Below are positions 1 to 10,013 of a DNA stretch of 64,000 nt, one piece after another. Location: NCBI GenBank assembly GCA_963834305.1, contig CAWIAX010000002.1:2612025-2676024 (forward strand), written 5' to 3'. Both the position numbers and the translations under genes were made by a program. Within the stretch, counting starts at the first letter, position 1; the number at the start of each line of letters is the position of its first letter. The DNA comes from JACCXG01 sp963834305 (lineage in GTDB: Bacteria > Acidobacteriota > Vicinamibacteria > Vicinamibacterales > 2-12-FULL-66-21). The notes under the pieces were generated by a model that was not told the origin of the DNA, did not search any database, and saw only the letters and a program-made list of their open reading frames with translations.

Positions 1-160
1 GACGGCGCGGTGCGGTCCCGGGGCACGACGACTCGAACCCAGAAGTTGGCGGTCGCGTAAGTTTTCCCACCGGAGCCGGTCGGCTGACTACCTGCCTCGT
101 CAGCTAACAAGGCCGGCTCACGACCCACGATCCCGGGCAAACGCGCCCGCGGCCAGGCTC

Positions 161-196
161 GTCGAAGGTTGAGGGCATCGGCCCTCTACCTTCGAC
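161..196 (-). terminator. Long hairpin downstream of the lepB cluster, terminator-like
   Basis: Bases 161-169 and 171-176 pair with 188-196 and 181-186 around an ATCG loop, with a single T-T mismatch, giving a stem of about 15 bp just after the stop of the minus-strand gene at 209. No U-tract follows, so it could be a terminator without a U-run or a 3' stabiliser. Apart from this hairpin I see no gene or RNA in the first 208 bases. Confidence 0.5.
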
Positions 197-208
197 ACCA
201 CACCTTCC

Positions 209-715
209 CTACTTCTTCAGCGTCTCGACCGCCGCGGCCCGGCTGATCAGCCAGACGTCGCCGCTCTTCTCCAGATCGAGCGCGAACTCGCGGGCATCGA
301 GCGATTCCTCGTCCGCGCCGATCACCCGCCGGCGAATCACCACGGTCAGTGAAGCCGCCGCGCGTCCGGGATCCAGGACTGTCACAGTCACGTCCCGGAA
401 GTCGACCACGAACGCCGCCGTCCGCGGCTGCAGCCGCGCCGCCATGCCCATCAGCGTCTCGCGCCCCTCGATGGGCGGGCTGCCGCCGCCAAGCTCGACG
501 ACTACGTCCTCGGTGAAGTAGGTGCCGAACCGGGTCGCCCGGGCGGCCGTGCCCAGGCCGTCGGTCGTGGACAGGTTGAACTCCTCCCCGAGCTCGTCGA
601 TCCGCCGGGCGACCGCGCGCTCGTCCGTCGGCGACAGGGATTGCCAGATCCACAGGCCAGCCGCCGCGAGCGCCACGGCCAGGAGCACACCGGCCAGCCT
701 CCGCTTCTGCGGCAT
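209..715 (-). CDS. Membrane-anchored or secreted NTF2/SnoaL-like protein
   Basis: A protein of 168 residues. A basic N-terminus (MPQKRR) is followed by a hydrophobic segment at about residues 7-25, which is a signal anchor or signal peptide. The remainder is a single small domain with the alternating strand pattern of NTF2-like (SnoaL/DUF4440) folds. A specific reaction cannot be read from it. I chose the ATG at 715 because it overlaps the TGA of lepB in the arrangement TGATG. That overlap suggests translational coupling, and the hydrophobic segment then lies at the very N-terminus. The longer frame upstream is only lepB read out of frame. The NTF2-like assignment is by overall pattern, so treat it as moderate. 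Confidence 0.6.
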   Translation of the reverse strand: MPQKRRLAGVLLAVALAAAGLWIWQSLSPTDERAVARRIDELGEEFNLSTTDGLGTAARATRFGTYFTEDVVVELGGGSPPIEGRETLMGMAARLQPRTAAFVVDFRDVTVTVLDPGRAAASLTVVIRRRVIGADEESLDAREFALDLEKSGDVWLISRAAAVETLKK

Positions 716-1206
716 CAGAAGACGAGCTTTCCCAGGATCCGGCGGGCGTCGACGCGGCCGAAGTCGTGATCGCCAATGCGCATCCCGCGATTGTCGCCGA
801 TCACGAAATATTCGGAGGCGCCCACGGTCACTTCCTCGTAGTCCCACGGCGCGCGCTGCTGCACGTAGGGTTCGACGAGCGGCGTGCCGTTGATTTCCAC
901 CGTCCCCTGGACGATGGCGACGCGTTCAGTGGGGAGACCGATGACCCGTTTGATGTAGAGCACACCGGGGCCGGCCAGGCGGATCGCCACGACGTCCCCC
1001 CGCGCCGGCGAGCGGACCCGGTAGATCAGCCGGTTGACCAGGTTCAGTGTCGAGTCGCGGTAGGTCGGCTCCATGCTGATGCCGAGCACCCGGGTCGGGG
1101 TCAGCACCCAGCCGAACGTCGCCAGGCACAACGCGGCGAGCACGGCAATCCGAACGGCGGTTCGCTTCGGATCGCGTCCGAAGAGGAAGCGGTTCGTCCG
1201 GGACAC
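715..1206 (-). CDS. lepB: Signal peptidase I
   Basis: Type I signal peptidase of family S26, which cleaves signal peptides from exported preproteins at the outer face of the inner membrane. It is 163 residues long, short for the family, with one N-terminal membrane segment at about 18-40. The catalytic Ser44 lies in GISMEPTY and the general-base Lys86 in YIKRVIGLP. The GDNR motif at 137-140 is followed by a D..FG box. All elements of the Ser-Lys dyad are present, so it should be active. It sits between a secreted hypothetical protein (19 bp upstream) and an NTF2-like protein with which it shares one base. The four minus-strand genes from 2977 down to 209 look like one transcription unit. Confidence 0.93.
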   Translation of the reverse strand: MSRTNRFLFGRDPKRTAVRIAVLAALCLATFGWVLTPTRVLGISMEPTYRDSTLNLVNRLIYRVRSPARGDVVAIRLAGPGVLYIKRVIGLPTERVAIVQGTVEINGTPLVEPYVQQRAPWDYEEVTVGASEYFVIGDNRGMRIGDHDFGRVDARRILGKLVF

Positions 1207-1224
1207 AGCCCTGAGTATAAGGCG

Positions 1225-2001
1225 TCAGCGCGTCTTGTAAGGCGAGAGCAGCCCGGGGGCGCTGGTCGACAGCGACACGTAGATGACCCCCCGCTGTCCG
1301 GGCGCTTCGTAGACCGGGAAGCCGCGATAATCGCCAATCCGTGTGAAGCGATCCGGGGTCAACTCGACCGCCGCGCCGTCGGCGAAAAACCTGGCGCCCT
1401 CGAACTCGAGATACACGCCGTTCAGGCCAACCGGGCGCCGGGCCGACTGCAGCGGGGACGGGCGTGCGGGAGCCGGGGCCACGCCGGCCGTCCCGACCGG
1501 CTCGGGAGTCACAGGCGGGTCCGCCGGACCCGCGGCCGGGAGATCGAACGTCTCGACACTGCCCGGGGGAACCGTCGCAAATCCCCTGGCCGGCCCCTGA
1601 CCGGCGCTTTCCTGTGCGGCGAGGACGACCGGGAAGCCGGGCGCGGAGCTGCCGACGGTGCCGGCCAGATCGCCGCTGCGCCGCCGCTCGTAGGGCTGCA
1701 TCACGCCCCCCGCGAGCGGGACGTAGACGACGCTGTTCCGCTCCTCGGTGGGCCGGACGTAGATCGCCACGCTGCCGAACCAGCCGCTCGGGACCATCTC
1801 GTTCCGGTTGAAATGCACCCTCGCGCCGGTCTTGTAATACACGCCGCCGGCATGAAGGATGGGATCGCCGCTCTGGAACCAGTCCAGGTTTTCCGCCGTG
1901 GCCTCGGGGGGAGCCGGAGTCCGCATCGACACCTGACCCTGGGCGCCGGGCGCCGTCGCAAGCATGGCGAGAAGACTGGCGCAGGCGATCCTTGTGAACA
2001 T
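1225..2001 (-). CDS. Secreted hypothetical protein
   Basis: I do not recognise a family. The start at 2001 is preceded by GGTGGAG at a good distance and gives a classical signal peptide, MFTRIACASLLAMLATAPGA, with likely cleavage after AQG. The mature protein (about 235 residues) has a conserved-looking N-terminal block rich in aromatic residues (DWFQSGDPI, GGVYYKTGARVHFN, SGWFGSVAIYVRP), a proline/alanine-rich linker around 165-195, and a C-terminal block with strands. A longer frame starting at 2034 exists but overlaps the previous gene and would bury the signal peptide. It lies directly upstream of lepB on the same strand, consistent with an exported product. No enzymatic motif is visible. 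Confidence 0.6.
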   Translation of the reverse strand: MFTRIACASLLAMLATAPGAQGQVSMRTPAPPEATAENLDWFQSGDPILHAGGVYYKTGARVHFNRNEMVPSGWFGSVAIYVRPTEERNSVVYVPLAGGVMQPYERRRSGDLAGTVGSSAPGFPVVLAAQESAGQGPARGFATVPPGSVETFDLPAAGPADPPVTPEPVGTAGVAPAPARPSPLQSARRPVGLNGVYLEFEGARFFADGAAVELTPDRFTRIGDYRGFPVYEAPGQRGVIYVSLSTSAPGLLSPYKTR

Positions 2002-2023
2002 TTGACGCTCCACCCGGGATGGT

Positions 2024-2977
2024 TTACAAGCCACGTGCCACCGCTGCCGGGCTGGCTTTCCGCCAGTAGCGCGCGAGCCCCTGCCACGAGTAGGTCAGGC
2101 TCCCGGCGCGCAGATACAGCTCAGCTTCGACGGGCCCAAGCACCCGCCGGAGGTCGGTCTCGACAGTCTGGACGAAGCGCGCCTCCCGCTCCTCTTCCGC
2201 CAGCGTCGCGCCGGCCAGCAGTTTCCGCGCGATCCGGCTCCACTCGGCGGTCCGGTCCATGAGCTGCTGAAAGTGGAGACGGGCGCCATGAAATGGGCCG
2301 AAGTGCGTCAGGAACAGGGTCTCCGGGTTCCACGCGAGGATCCGCTCCTCGCTCGTCCGCCACGCCTCGAGGTCGACGTCCGGCGGCGGCGTCACCGGCA
2401 TCACGCAGGCGCCGGTTCCCCGACAAATGCCGCCGGTATCCCCGACAAAGGCAATGCCGCTCGACGGTTCGAAATAGCTGACGTGGTGCGAGGCGTGTCC
2501 GGGGGTGTAGGCGACCTCGAGGGTGCGCCCCCCCGCCTCGATGCGCTCTCCCCCTTTGAGGATGCGCAGCCGGTCGCCCGGCACCGGGAGGAACTCCCCC
2601 CACAGCCGCTCCATGTCCTGGCCATAGAGCCGGGTCGCGCTCGACAGCAGGCGCCGCGGGTCCGCCAGGTGCGGGCCGCCGCGCTCGTGCACGAACACCT
2701 CGATCCCCGGGTTCGCGGCGACCAGGGTGCCGGTGCTGGCGGCGTGATCGAGGTGGATGTGGGTCAGGAGAATCTGGCGCACGTCCGCCAGGCCGAAGCC
2801 GCTGGCCTCGAGGCTCCGGCGCAGCGTCCCGAGCGTGGTCGAGGGCCCGGGGTCGATCAGCGCGACGCCGGCCGGGCCGTGCAGCACGGCCGTGGCGATG
2901 ACCCCCGGCGTGCCGAGGAACTGCAGATCGACATAGCCCATGCCGGCCGCGAGAGGATTCATGGCTCCGCCGGGCAT
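2024..2977 (-). CDS. MBL-fold metallo-hydrolase
   Basis: Metallo-beta-lactamase fold hydrolase of 317 residues. The zinc motif THIHLDHA is at 72-79. The third and fourth ligands are likely His161 in TPGHASHH and Asp180 in FVGDTGG, with a later His in LTHFGPFHG. This is the arrangement of glyoxalase II-like and quorum-quenching-like MBL proteins with an added helical C-terminal region of about 90 residues. The substrate cannot be named from sequence. Alternative starts are Met6 and Met13. It is the first gene of the minus-strand unit leading to lepB and is divergent from clpS with only 35 bp between them. Confidence 0.85.
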   Translation of the reverse strand: MPGGAMNPLAAGMGYVDLQFLGTPGVIATAVLHGPAGVALIDPGPSTTLGTLRRSLEASGFGLADVRQILLTHIHLDHAASTGTLVAANPGIEVFVHERGGPHLADPRRLLSSATRLYGQDMERLWGEFLPVPGDRLRILKGGERIEAGGRTLEVAYTPGHASHHVSYFEPSSGIAFVGDTGGICRGTGACVMPVTPPPDVDLEAWRTSEERILAWNPETLFLTHFGPFHGARLHFQQLMDRTAEWSRIARKLLAGATLAEEEREARFVQTVETDLRRVLGPVEAELYLRAGSLTYSWQGLARYWRKASPAAVARGL

Positions 2978-3012
2978 CCTACATCAGGACTGCTACAATC
3001 GAAGAGGCAGCC

Positions 3013-3327
3013 ATGGCTGGAACCGATCGGCAGACCACCGGAGAAATCCTCGAGCGCACGCGGCAGGAAACGAAGAAGCCGGAGCTCTTCAAGGTCCTGC
3101 TGCTGAACGACGACTACACGACGATGGATTTCGTGATCGACGTGCTCGAGTCGATCTTCCACAAGCAGCCGGCCGAGGCGCACCGCATCATGATGATGGT
3201 GCACACGCAGGGCAAGGGCCTGTGCGGCGTGTATCCCTTCGAGGTCGCCGAAACCAAGGTCGCCACCGTCGTCGAGCGCGCGCGCGAGCACGGCTTCCCG
3301 CTCCGTGCGGCGATGGAGCCCGAGTAG
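3013..3327 (+). CDS. clpS: ATP-dependent Clp protease adaptor ClpS
   Basis: A 104-residue adaptor that delivers N-degron substrates to ClpA. The N-terminal 25 residues are a flexible tail. The folded domain begins at FKVLLLNDDYTTMDFVI, where the ND.YT.M.FV signature forms the N-degron pocket. The HTQGKGLCGVYPFEVAE segment is also typical. It lies 20 bp upstream of clpA on the same strand, the classical order. A TACAAT sequence at 2994-2999 upstream of the ATG may be the -10 element of the clpS-clpA-grpE unit, with no convincing -35. Confidence 0.95.
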   Translation: MAGTDRQTTGEILERTRQETKKPELFKVLLLNDDYTTMDFVIDVLESIFHKQPAEAHRIMMMVHTQGKGLCGVYPFEVAETKVATVVERAREHGFPLRAAMEPE

Positions 3328-3347
3328 ATCGAGAGGAAACAGACACC

Positions 3348-5678
<2,331 letters not shown>

Positions 5679-5679
5679 C

Positions 5680-6294
5680 ATGTCGGACCGCCAGCACCCA
5701 TCGGACAAAGAGCAGGAGATTCCCGTCAAGGTGGTCGACCGCCGCTGGTGGGTCAACCAGGATCCGGCAGCCGCCGGTGGCGACACCCCTCCCCCGCCGC
5801 CGCGTAAGCCGAGCTACGTCGAGGACCTCGAGCAGCAGCTCGCCGACAAGGATCGGCAGCTGCAGGACGCGATCGTGAAGTACCGGCAGGCGGCGGCCGA
5901 ATACGACGAATCCCGGCTGCGGCTGCGGCGGGAGATCGCGAAGGACGTCGAGCGCGGCCGCCGCGAGATTCTCGCCGACCTGCTCGAGGTCGTGGACAAT
6001 CTCGACCGCGCGCTCGACGCGGCCGCGAGCGGCACCTCGCCCGACGCGCAGCAGGCGCTCCGCCAGGGCGTCGAGATGGTCCGCCGGCAGTTCCTCTCCA
6101 AGCTGGAAGGCTTCGGGGTGCGGCGGATCGACTCGGACGGGCAGCCCTTCGACCCGGCGCTGCACGAAGCCATCTCGACGGTGCCGGCGGCCTCCCCCGA
6201 GCAGGACGGCACCGTCGTCGGCGTGGTCCGCCACGGCTACCGCATCGGCGACGACGTCCTGCGGCCGGCTTCGGTGGCCGTGGCAAAGCGCTGA
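5680..6294 (+). CDS. grpE: Nucleotide exchange factor GrpE
   Basis: Co-chaperone that releases ADP from DnaK. It is 204 residues long. A charged, proline-rich N-terminus is followed by a long coiled coil at about 45-95 (LEQQLADKDRQLQDAI) and a helix with LLEVVDNLDRALDAA. The C-terminal beta domain carries the signature around FDPALHEAI and GTVVGVVRHGYRIGDDVLRPA. All diagnostic blocks are present. It is separated from clpA by one base. No dnaK or dnaJ lies in the window, so here GrpE is grouped with the Clp unfoldase rather than with its own chaperone. Its last four bases appear to overlap the next gene. Confidence 0.93.
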   Translation: MSDRQHPSDKEQEIPVKVVDRRWWVNQDPAAAGGDTPPPPPRKPSYVEDLEQQLADKDRQLQDAIVKYRQAAAEYDESRLRLRREIAKDVERGRREILADLLEVVDNLDRALDAAASGTSPDAQQALRQGVEMVRRQFLSKLEGFGVRRIDSDGQPFDPALHEAISTVPAASPEQDGTVVGVVRHGYRIGDDVLRPASVAVAKR

Positions 6295-7565
6295 CCACGA
6301 TCGTCCTCGCGACGTTCGGGTCGCTCGGCGACATCCACCCGATCATCGCCCTCGGGCTCGAGCTGCAGCGGCGGGGCCACGACCCGGTCGTCGCCACCGC
6401 CCCGTTCTACCGCGACAAGATCACCGGCACGGGGCTGCGCTTCCACGCCATCCGCCCCGATCTCACCCCTGACGACAAGGACCTGCTGCGGGCCGCGATG
6501 CACGAGCGCCGCGGGCCGGAATACATCGTCCGCCGGCTGATGCTGCCGGCGCTCCGTGAGACCTACGCCGATCTGCTCGACGCGGTACGGGGCGCCGCGC
6601 TGCTCGTGGCCGCCGACCTCGTCTATGCCGCGCCCGTCGTCGCGGCGGTCGCGCAGATTCCGTGGGTGGCCGTGACGCTGGCGCCGCTGACGTTCCTCTC
6701 CGTGCACGATCCGCCGGTGCTGCCGCAGGTGCCCTGGCTGGCCCGGCTGGCCCGCGTCTCGCCCGCGGCGTACGGCGGGATGGTCCGGTTCGGCCGCTGG
6801 GCGGCGCGCGGCTGGGGCGAACCTGTGTACCAGCTGCGCCGCGATCTCGGGCTGCCGCGCGGTCCGGAACCGCTGTTTGCCGCGCGTGGCGAGGCGGCGG
6901 CGCTCCTGGGCATGTTCTCGCCGCTGGCCGGCGAGGCGCAGCCGGACTGGCCGGCCAACGCCAGGGTCACGGGGTTCGCCTTCTACGACCGGCACGAGGA
7001 GATGCCCGGCGCGCTGCAGTCGTTCCTCGACGCCGGGGATCCGCCCATCGTCTTCACGCTCGGATCGGCGGCGGTTTTCGATCCCGGGGCCTACTACCGG
7101 GAGAGCGCGGCGGCAGCGCGGCGGCTGGGACGGCGCGCCGTGCTGCTCGTGGGACCGGCGCCTGAGCAGCTGCCGGCCGCGGACCCGCGTGTGCACGTTG
7201 CCGCGTATGCGCCGTTCTCGGAGCTCTTTCCCCGGGCCGCGGCCCTCGTGCACCAGGGCGGCGCGGGCACGACGGCGCAGGCGCTGCGCGCCGGCCGGCC
7301 GATGCTGATCGTGCCGTTCAGCCACGACCAGCCCGACAACGCCGCGCGCATGGTGCGCCTGGGTGTGGCGCGCACGATTTCCCGGCGGCGGTATTCCGCC
7401 GCGCGGGCGGCCACCGCGCTCGAGACGCTGATCGCGGAGCCCTCCTACGCGGCACGCGCCCGCCAGGCGGCGGCGCAGCTGCAGCGCGAGAACGGCGCGG
7501 CCGCGGCCGCCGACGAGATCGAGCGGGTGCTGGGGCGGCCGACGCCGGCGCCGGCATCTGCCTGA
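6291..7565 (+). CDS. Glycosyltransferase, UDP-glucuronosyl/UDP-glucosyltransferase (GT1) family, probable CTG start
   Basis: A GT-B fold transferase of the GT1 type. The C-terminal nucleotide-sugar site is clear: HQGGAGTTAQALRAGRPMLI at about 320-340, followed by VPFSHDQPDNAARM. The N-terminal block TTIVLATFGSLGDIHPIIAL is the usual start of this family, but no ATG, GTG or TTG precedes it in frame. CTG at 6291 followed by ACC ACG ATC gives the expected (M)TTIVL and overlaps the grpE stop as CTGA. The first ATG lies at 6498 and would remove the N-terminal Rossmann strand. I therefore annotate a rare CTG start, with 424 residues. The acceptor is unknown (sterol, lipid or antibiotic in relatives). 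A sequencing error in the start codon is the alternative. Confidence 0.8.
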   Translation: MTTIVLATFGSLGDIHPIIALGLELQRRGHDPVVATAPFYRDKITGTGLRFHAIRPDLTPDDKDLLRAAMHERRGPEYIVRRLMLPALRETYADLLDAVRGAALLVAADLVYAAPVVAAVAQIPWVAVTLAPLTFLSVHDPPVLPQVPWLARLARVSPAAYGGMVRFGRWAARGWGEPVYQLRRDLGLPRGPEPLFAARGEAAALLGMFSPLAGEAQPDWPANARVTGFAFYDRHEEMPGALQSFLDAGDPPIVFTLGSAAVFDPGAYYRESAAAARRLGRRAVLLVGPAPEQLPAADPRVHVAAYAPFSELFPRAAALVHQGGAGTTAQALRAGRPMLIVPFSHDQPDNAARMVRLGVARTISRRRYSAARAATALETLIAEPSYAARARQAAAQLQRENGAAAAADEIERVLGRPTPAPASA

Positions 7566-7604
7566 GCCGCGCCCGGCGCCGGCGGAGTTTGCTAAAATCG
7601 GCGC

Positions 7605-7838
7605 ATGCCCATCTTCGAATACACCTGCGGCGACTGCGACCGGCGCTTCGAGGCCTTCGTGACCGCCGAACGCACCGCCGAGTGCCCGGCGTGCCAGGGA
7701 TCGAACCTCGTGAAACAGCTGTCGAGCCCCGGCATGGTGGGCGCCGGCAGCAGCGCAGCCCCGCGAACGGCCGCGCCGATGGCCGGCGGCTGTGGCGCCG
7801 GAGGCGCCGGATGCGCCTGCCGGGCTGCCAGCCACTGA
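7605..7838 (+). CDS. FmdB-type zinc ribbon protein
   Basis: A 77-residue protein beginning MPIFEYTCGDCDRRFE, the hallmark of the FmdB/CxxC_CxxC_SSSS family. The zinc ribbon uses Cys8 and Cys11 and the second pair in AECPACQG, and is followed by KQLSSPGM. The C-terminus is a low-complexity Gly/Ala/Cys tail with CGAGGAGCACRA. The molecular role of the family is not established, with a regulatory or nucleic-acid-binding role suggested. TAAAAT at 7593-7598 lies only six bases before the ATG and there is no Shine-Dalgarno sequence, so the mRNA may be leaderless. Confidence 0.85.
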   Translation: MPIFEYTCGDCDRRFEAFVTAERTAECPACQGSNLVKQLSSPGMVGAGSSAAPRTAAPMAGGCGAGGAGCACRAASH

Positions 7839-7972
7839 GCTGCGCCTCTCCCGCGCCGGTGTCGCCGGCCGGCCCCGCCCTGGGCGTCCTTGGGTTCCTT
7901 CGTTCGCGATCCCTTCGGTTTCTCGTGGCCTGGAACCATAATGGGGGTTTCGAGAAGGATCAGGAGAGTTCC

Positions 7973-8839
7973 ATGACCGCCAAGATTGAAGAGAAGGGCT
8001 ACGCCCATCCCGGCGTGCTCACGAGCACCGACTGGGTCGCCGCGCACCTGAACGACCCCGATGTCAGGCTGATCGAGTCCAACGAAGACACGCTGCTCTA
8101 TGCCTCGGGCCACGTGCCGGGCGCCGTGCACGTGGACTGGACCGCGGACCTCAACGATCAGATCCGCCGCGACTACATCACGCGCGAGGGCTTCGAGGCC
8201 CTGATGTCCCGCATCGGCGCGACGCCGGAGACGACCGTGGTGTTCTACGGCGACAAGAACAACTGGTGGGCGACCTATGCGTTCTGGGTGTTCCAGCTGT
8301 TCGGGCACACCAAGGCCAAGGTGATGGACGGCGGCCGGATCAAGTGGGAGAAGGACGGGCGGCCGCTCACGCGGGAGGTGCCCTCGTACCCGGCCACGAA
8401 GTACAAGTCGAGCGACCGGTCCGACAAGGCCAACCGCGCGTTCCGGGAAGACGTGCTGAAGCACATGGAGGCGAAGGGACAGCTGGTGGACGTGCGGAGC
8501 CCGGAGGAGTACGCCGGCACGCGCATGCACATGCCGGACTACCCGAACGAAGGGGCGCTGCGCGGCGGGCACATCCCCGGCGCCAAGAGCATTCCATGGG
8601 CGCGGGCCATCAACCCGGAAGACGGGACGTTCAAGTCGGCCGACGAGCTGCGGAAGATCTACTGCGACGAGAAGCAGCTCACGCCCAAGGAGCCGACCGT
8701 GACGTATTGCCGGATCGGCGAGCGCAGCAGCCACACCTGGTTCGCGCTCAAGTACCTGCTCGGCTTCGACCAGGTCCGCAACTACGACGGCTCCTGGACA
8801 GAGTGGGGCAATCTGGTGAACGTGCCTATTGAGAAATGA
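7973..8839 (+). CDS. Thiosulfate sulfurtransferase (rhodanese, CysA type)
   Basis: Two-domain rhodanese of 288 residues that transfers sulfane sulfur from thiosulfate to an acceptor. The start at 7973 has AGGAGAG upstream. The longer open frame before it is not coding. The N-terminal inactive rhodanese domain (1-140) has WATYAFWVFQLFGH, and the second domain carries the active loop YCRIGERSSHTW with Cys246. That loop matches the actinobacterial CysA-type thiosulfate sulfurtransferases rather than the CG.GV. loop of mercaptopyruvate enzymes. It is followed by a sufE gene, so a link to sulfur delivery or Fe-S assembly is plausible by context only. Confidence 0.9.
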   Translation: MTAKIEEKGYAHPGVLTSTDWVAAHLNDPDVRLIESNEDTLLYASGHVPGAVHVDWTADLNDQIRRDYITREGFEALMSRIGATPETTVVFYGDKNNWWATYAFWVFQLFGHTKAKVMDGGRIKWEKDGRPLTREVPSYPATKYKSSDRSDKANRAFREDVLKHMEAKGQLVDVRSPEEYAGTRMHMPDYPNEGALRGGHIPGAKSIPWARAINPEDGTFKSADELRKIYCDEKQLTPKEPTVTYCRIGERSSHTWFALKYLLGFDQVRNYDGSWTEWGNLVNVPIEK

Positions 8840-8848
8840 ATCTCGATA

Positions 8849-8908
8849 ACTCCCAATTCCCAAGTTCCAACTCCCAAATTGGAAGTTGGGAATTGGTAAT
8901 TGGGAATT
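8849..8908. repeat. 7-bp repeat array forming a 17-bp hairpin
   Basis: An AT-richer stretch made of imperfect 7-bp units of the type ACTCCCA, ATTCCCA, AGTTGGG and AATTGGG. The array changes orientation in the middle, so 8854-8870 pairs with 8879-8895 with one mismatch, leaving an 8-base loop. It sits between the rhodanese stop and sufE and could act as a terminator or attenuator between them. It belongs to the same kind of 7-bp array seen at other intergenic sites in this window. Confidence 0.75.
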
Positions 8909-8913
8909 GATGT

Positions 8914-9345
8914 ATGTCCTCCAAGCTTCAGGAGATCCTGGAGACGTTCGACATGTTCCCCGATCCCGCCGATCGGACGAACATGCTGCTCAGCTTTGCC
9001 GATCAGTATCGCGAGGTGCCGCCGGCGGTGGCGACGCGGCCGTTCGACACGTCGCACCAGGTGCCGCAGTGCGAGTCGGACGCCTACGTCTGGGCGATGA
9101 AGCGCCCGGACGGCACGCTCGACCTGCACTTCGCGGTGGAGAATCCGTCGGGGGTCTCGGCCAAGGCGATGGCGGCCATCCTGCAGCGCTCGCTGTCGGG
9201 ACGGCCGGCCGAGGAGGTCGCGGCCGTGGATGCCTCGATCGTCGAGCGCATCTTCCGGCAGAACATCTCGATGGGCAAAGGGATGGGGCTGATGTCGATG
9301 GTCAACGCCGTACAGGCGCTGGCGAAGAAGGCGGCACGCGGCTGA
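8914..9345 (+). CDS. sufE: SufE-family Fe-S assembly protein
   Basis: A 143-residue sulfur acceptor that takes persulfide from the cysteine desulfurase SufS and passes it to the SufB scaffold. The active cysteine is Cys53 in HQVPQCESDAYVW, at the family's usual position near residue 51. The helical C-terminal part ends with GMGLMSMVNAVQALAKKA. No sufS, sufB or sufC is in the window. It follows a rhodanese gene after a 7-bp repeat hairpin, so co-transcription is uncertain. Confidence 0.88.
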   Translation: MSSKLQEILETFDMFPDPADRTNMLLSFADQYREVPPAVATRPFDTSHQVPQCESDAYVWAMKRPDGTLDLHFAVENPSGVSAKAMAAILQRSLSGRPAEEVAAVDASIVERIFRQNISMGKGMGLMSMVNAVQALAKKAARG

Positions 9346-9363
9346 GCGCGTCCGCCGGAGCGG

Positions 9364-9978
9364 TCAGCGTTCGCGGAACGTCAGGTTGAAGCGGCCGGGC
9401 CCGAGCCCCTCCGGTGCGGTGCCCGGCAGGATCTTCGTGACGCCGTGGAACCGCAGCCGCGACGGCCCGCCCATCACCACCACGTCGCCCGATCGGAGCA
9501 GCAGCGGCCGCGTCGGCTCCCGGCGCGTCACCCCCCCGACCACGAACCTGGCGGTCTCGCCGAGCGACACCGAGACGATCGGCGCCCCCCGCGCAATCGA
9601 TTCGGGACTTTCGTCCTTGTCCTGGTGCACACCCATCCGGCTGTCCGGCGTGTAGAAGTTCATGATGCACACGCCGGGGTCCAGGGTGAACCCGGCCCGC
9701 GCGGCGGCCTCGGCCGCGAGGCTGGCGAACGCCGGCGGCAGCGGCGGCGCCGGCAGGCCGTCGTGGTCGCTGCGCCGCGCTTCGTATTCGTAGGTGCGGG
9801 CGTTCCAGTGGCTGCCCAGGCACAACATGCCCACGCTCATCTTGCGGCCGCCCCGCACCGTGGGGGTGTACATCGGGACCGGTCCGTCGGCCAGCGTCCG
9901 GCACGCCTGCCACAGCTCCCGCTGTCCGGCCGCCGGGAGATAGCCCTGAAAGTAGAACAGCCCGTCTTCGATCCGCAT
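9364..9978 (-). CDS. alkB: AlkB-like 2OG-Fe(II) dioxygenase (alkylated DNA repair)
   Basis: Iron and 2-oxoglutarate dependent dioxygenase of 204 residues that oxidatively removes alkyl groups from bases. The iron ligands are His118 and Asp120 in GVHQDKDE and His178 in RLRFHGVTKI. The 2-oxoglutarate-binding arginines lie in GRFNLTFRER at the C-terminus. NFY at 107-109 and the FVVGG strand are also typical. I chose the ATG at 9978, which has AGGAA eight bases upstream. An alternative ATG at 10002 adds eight residues. The gene converges on sufE and sits downstream of an RNA methyltransferase. Confidence 0.9.
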   Translation of the reverse strand: MRIEDGLFYFQGYLPAAGQRELWQACRTLADGPVPMYTPTVRGGRKMSVGMLCLGSHWNARTYEYEARRSDHDGLPAPPLPPAFASLAAEAAARAGFTLDPGVCIMNFYTPDSRMGVHQDKDESPESIARGAPIVSVSLGETARFVVGGVTRREPTRPLLLRSGDVVVMGGPSRLRFHGVTKILPGTAPEGLGPGRFNLTFRER

Positions 9979-10013
9979 GGGTGGCGTTCCTGGCGCAGGC
10001 ATTTCCTGCGCAC

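Noticed and set aside
1..160. tRNA or other structured RNA at the window start
   Set aside because: I could not fold a cloverleaf or find a T-loop consensus, and only the terminator-like hairpin at 161-196 stands out.
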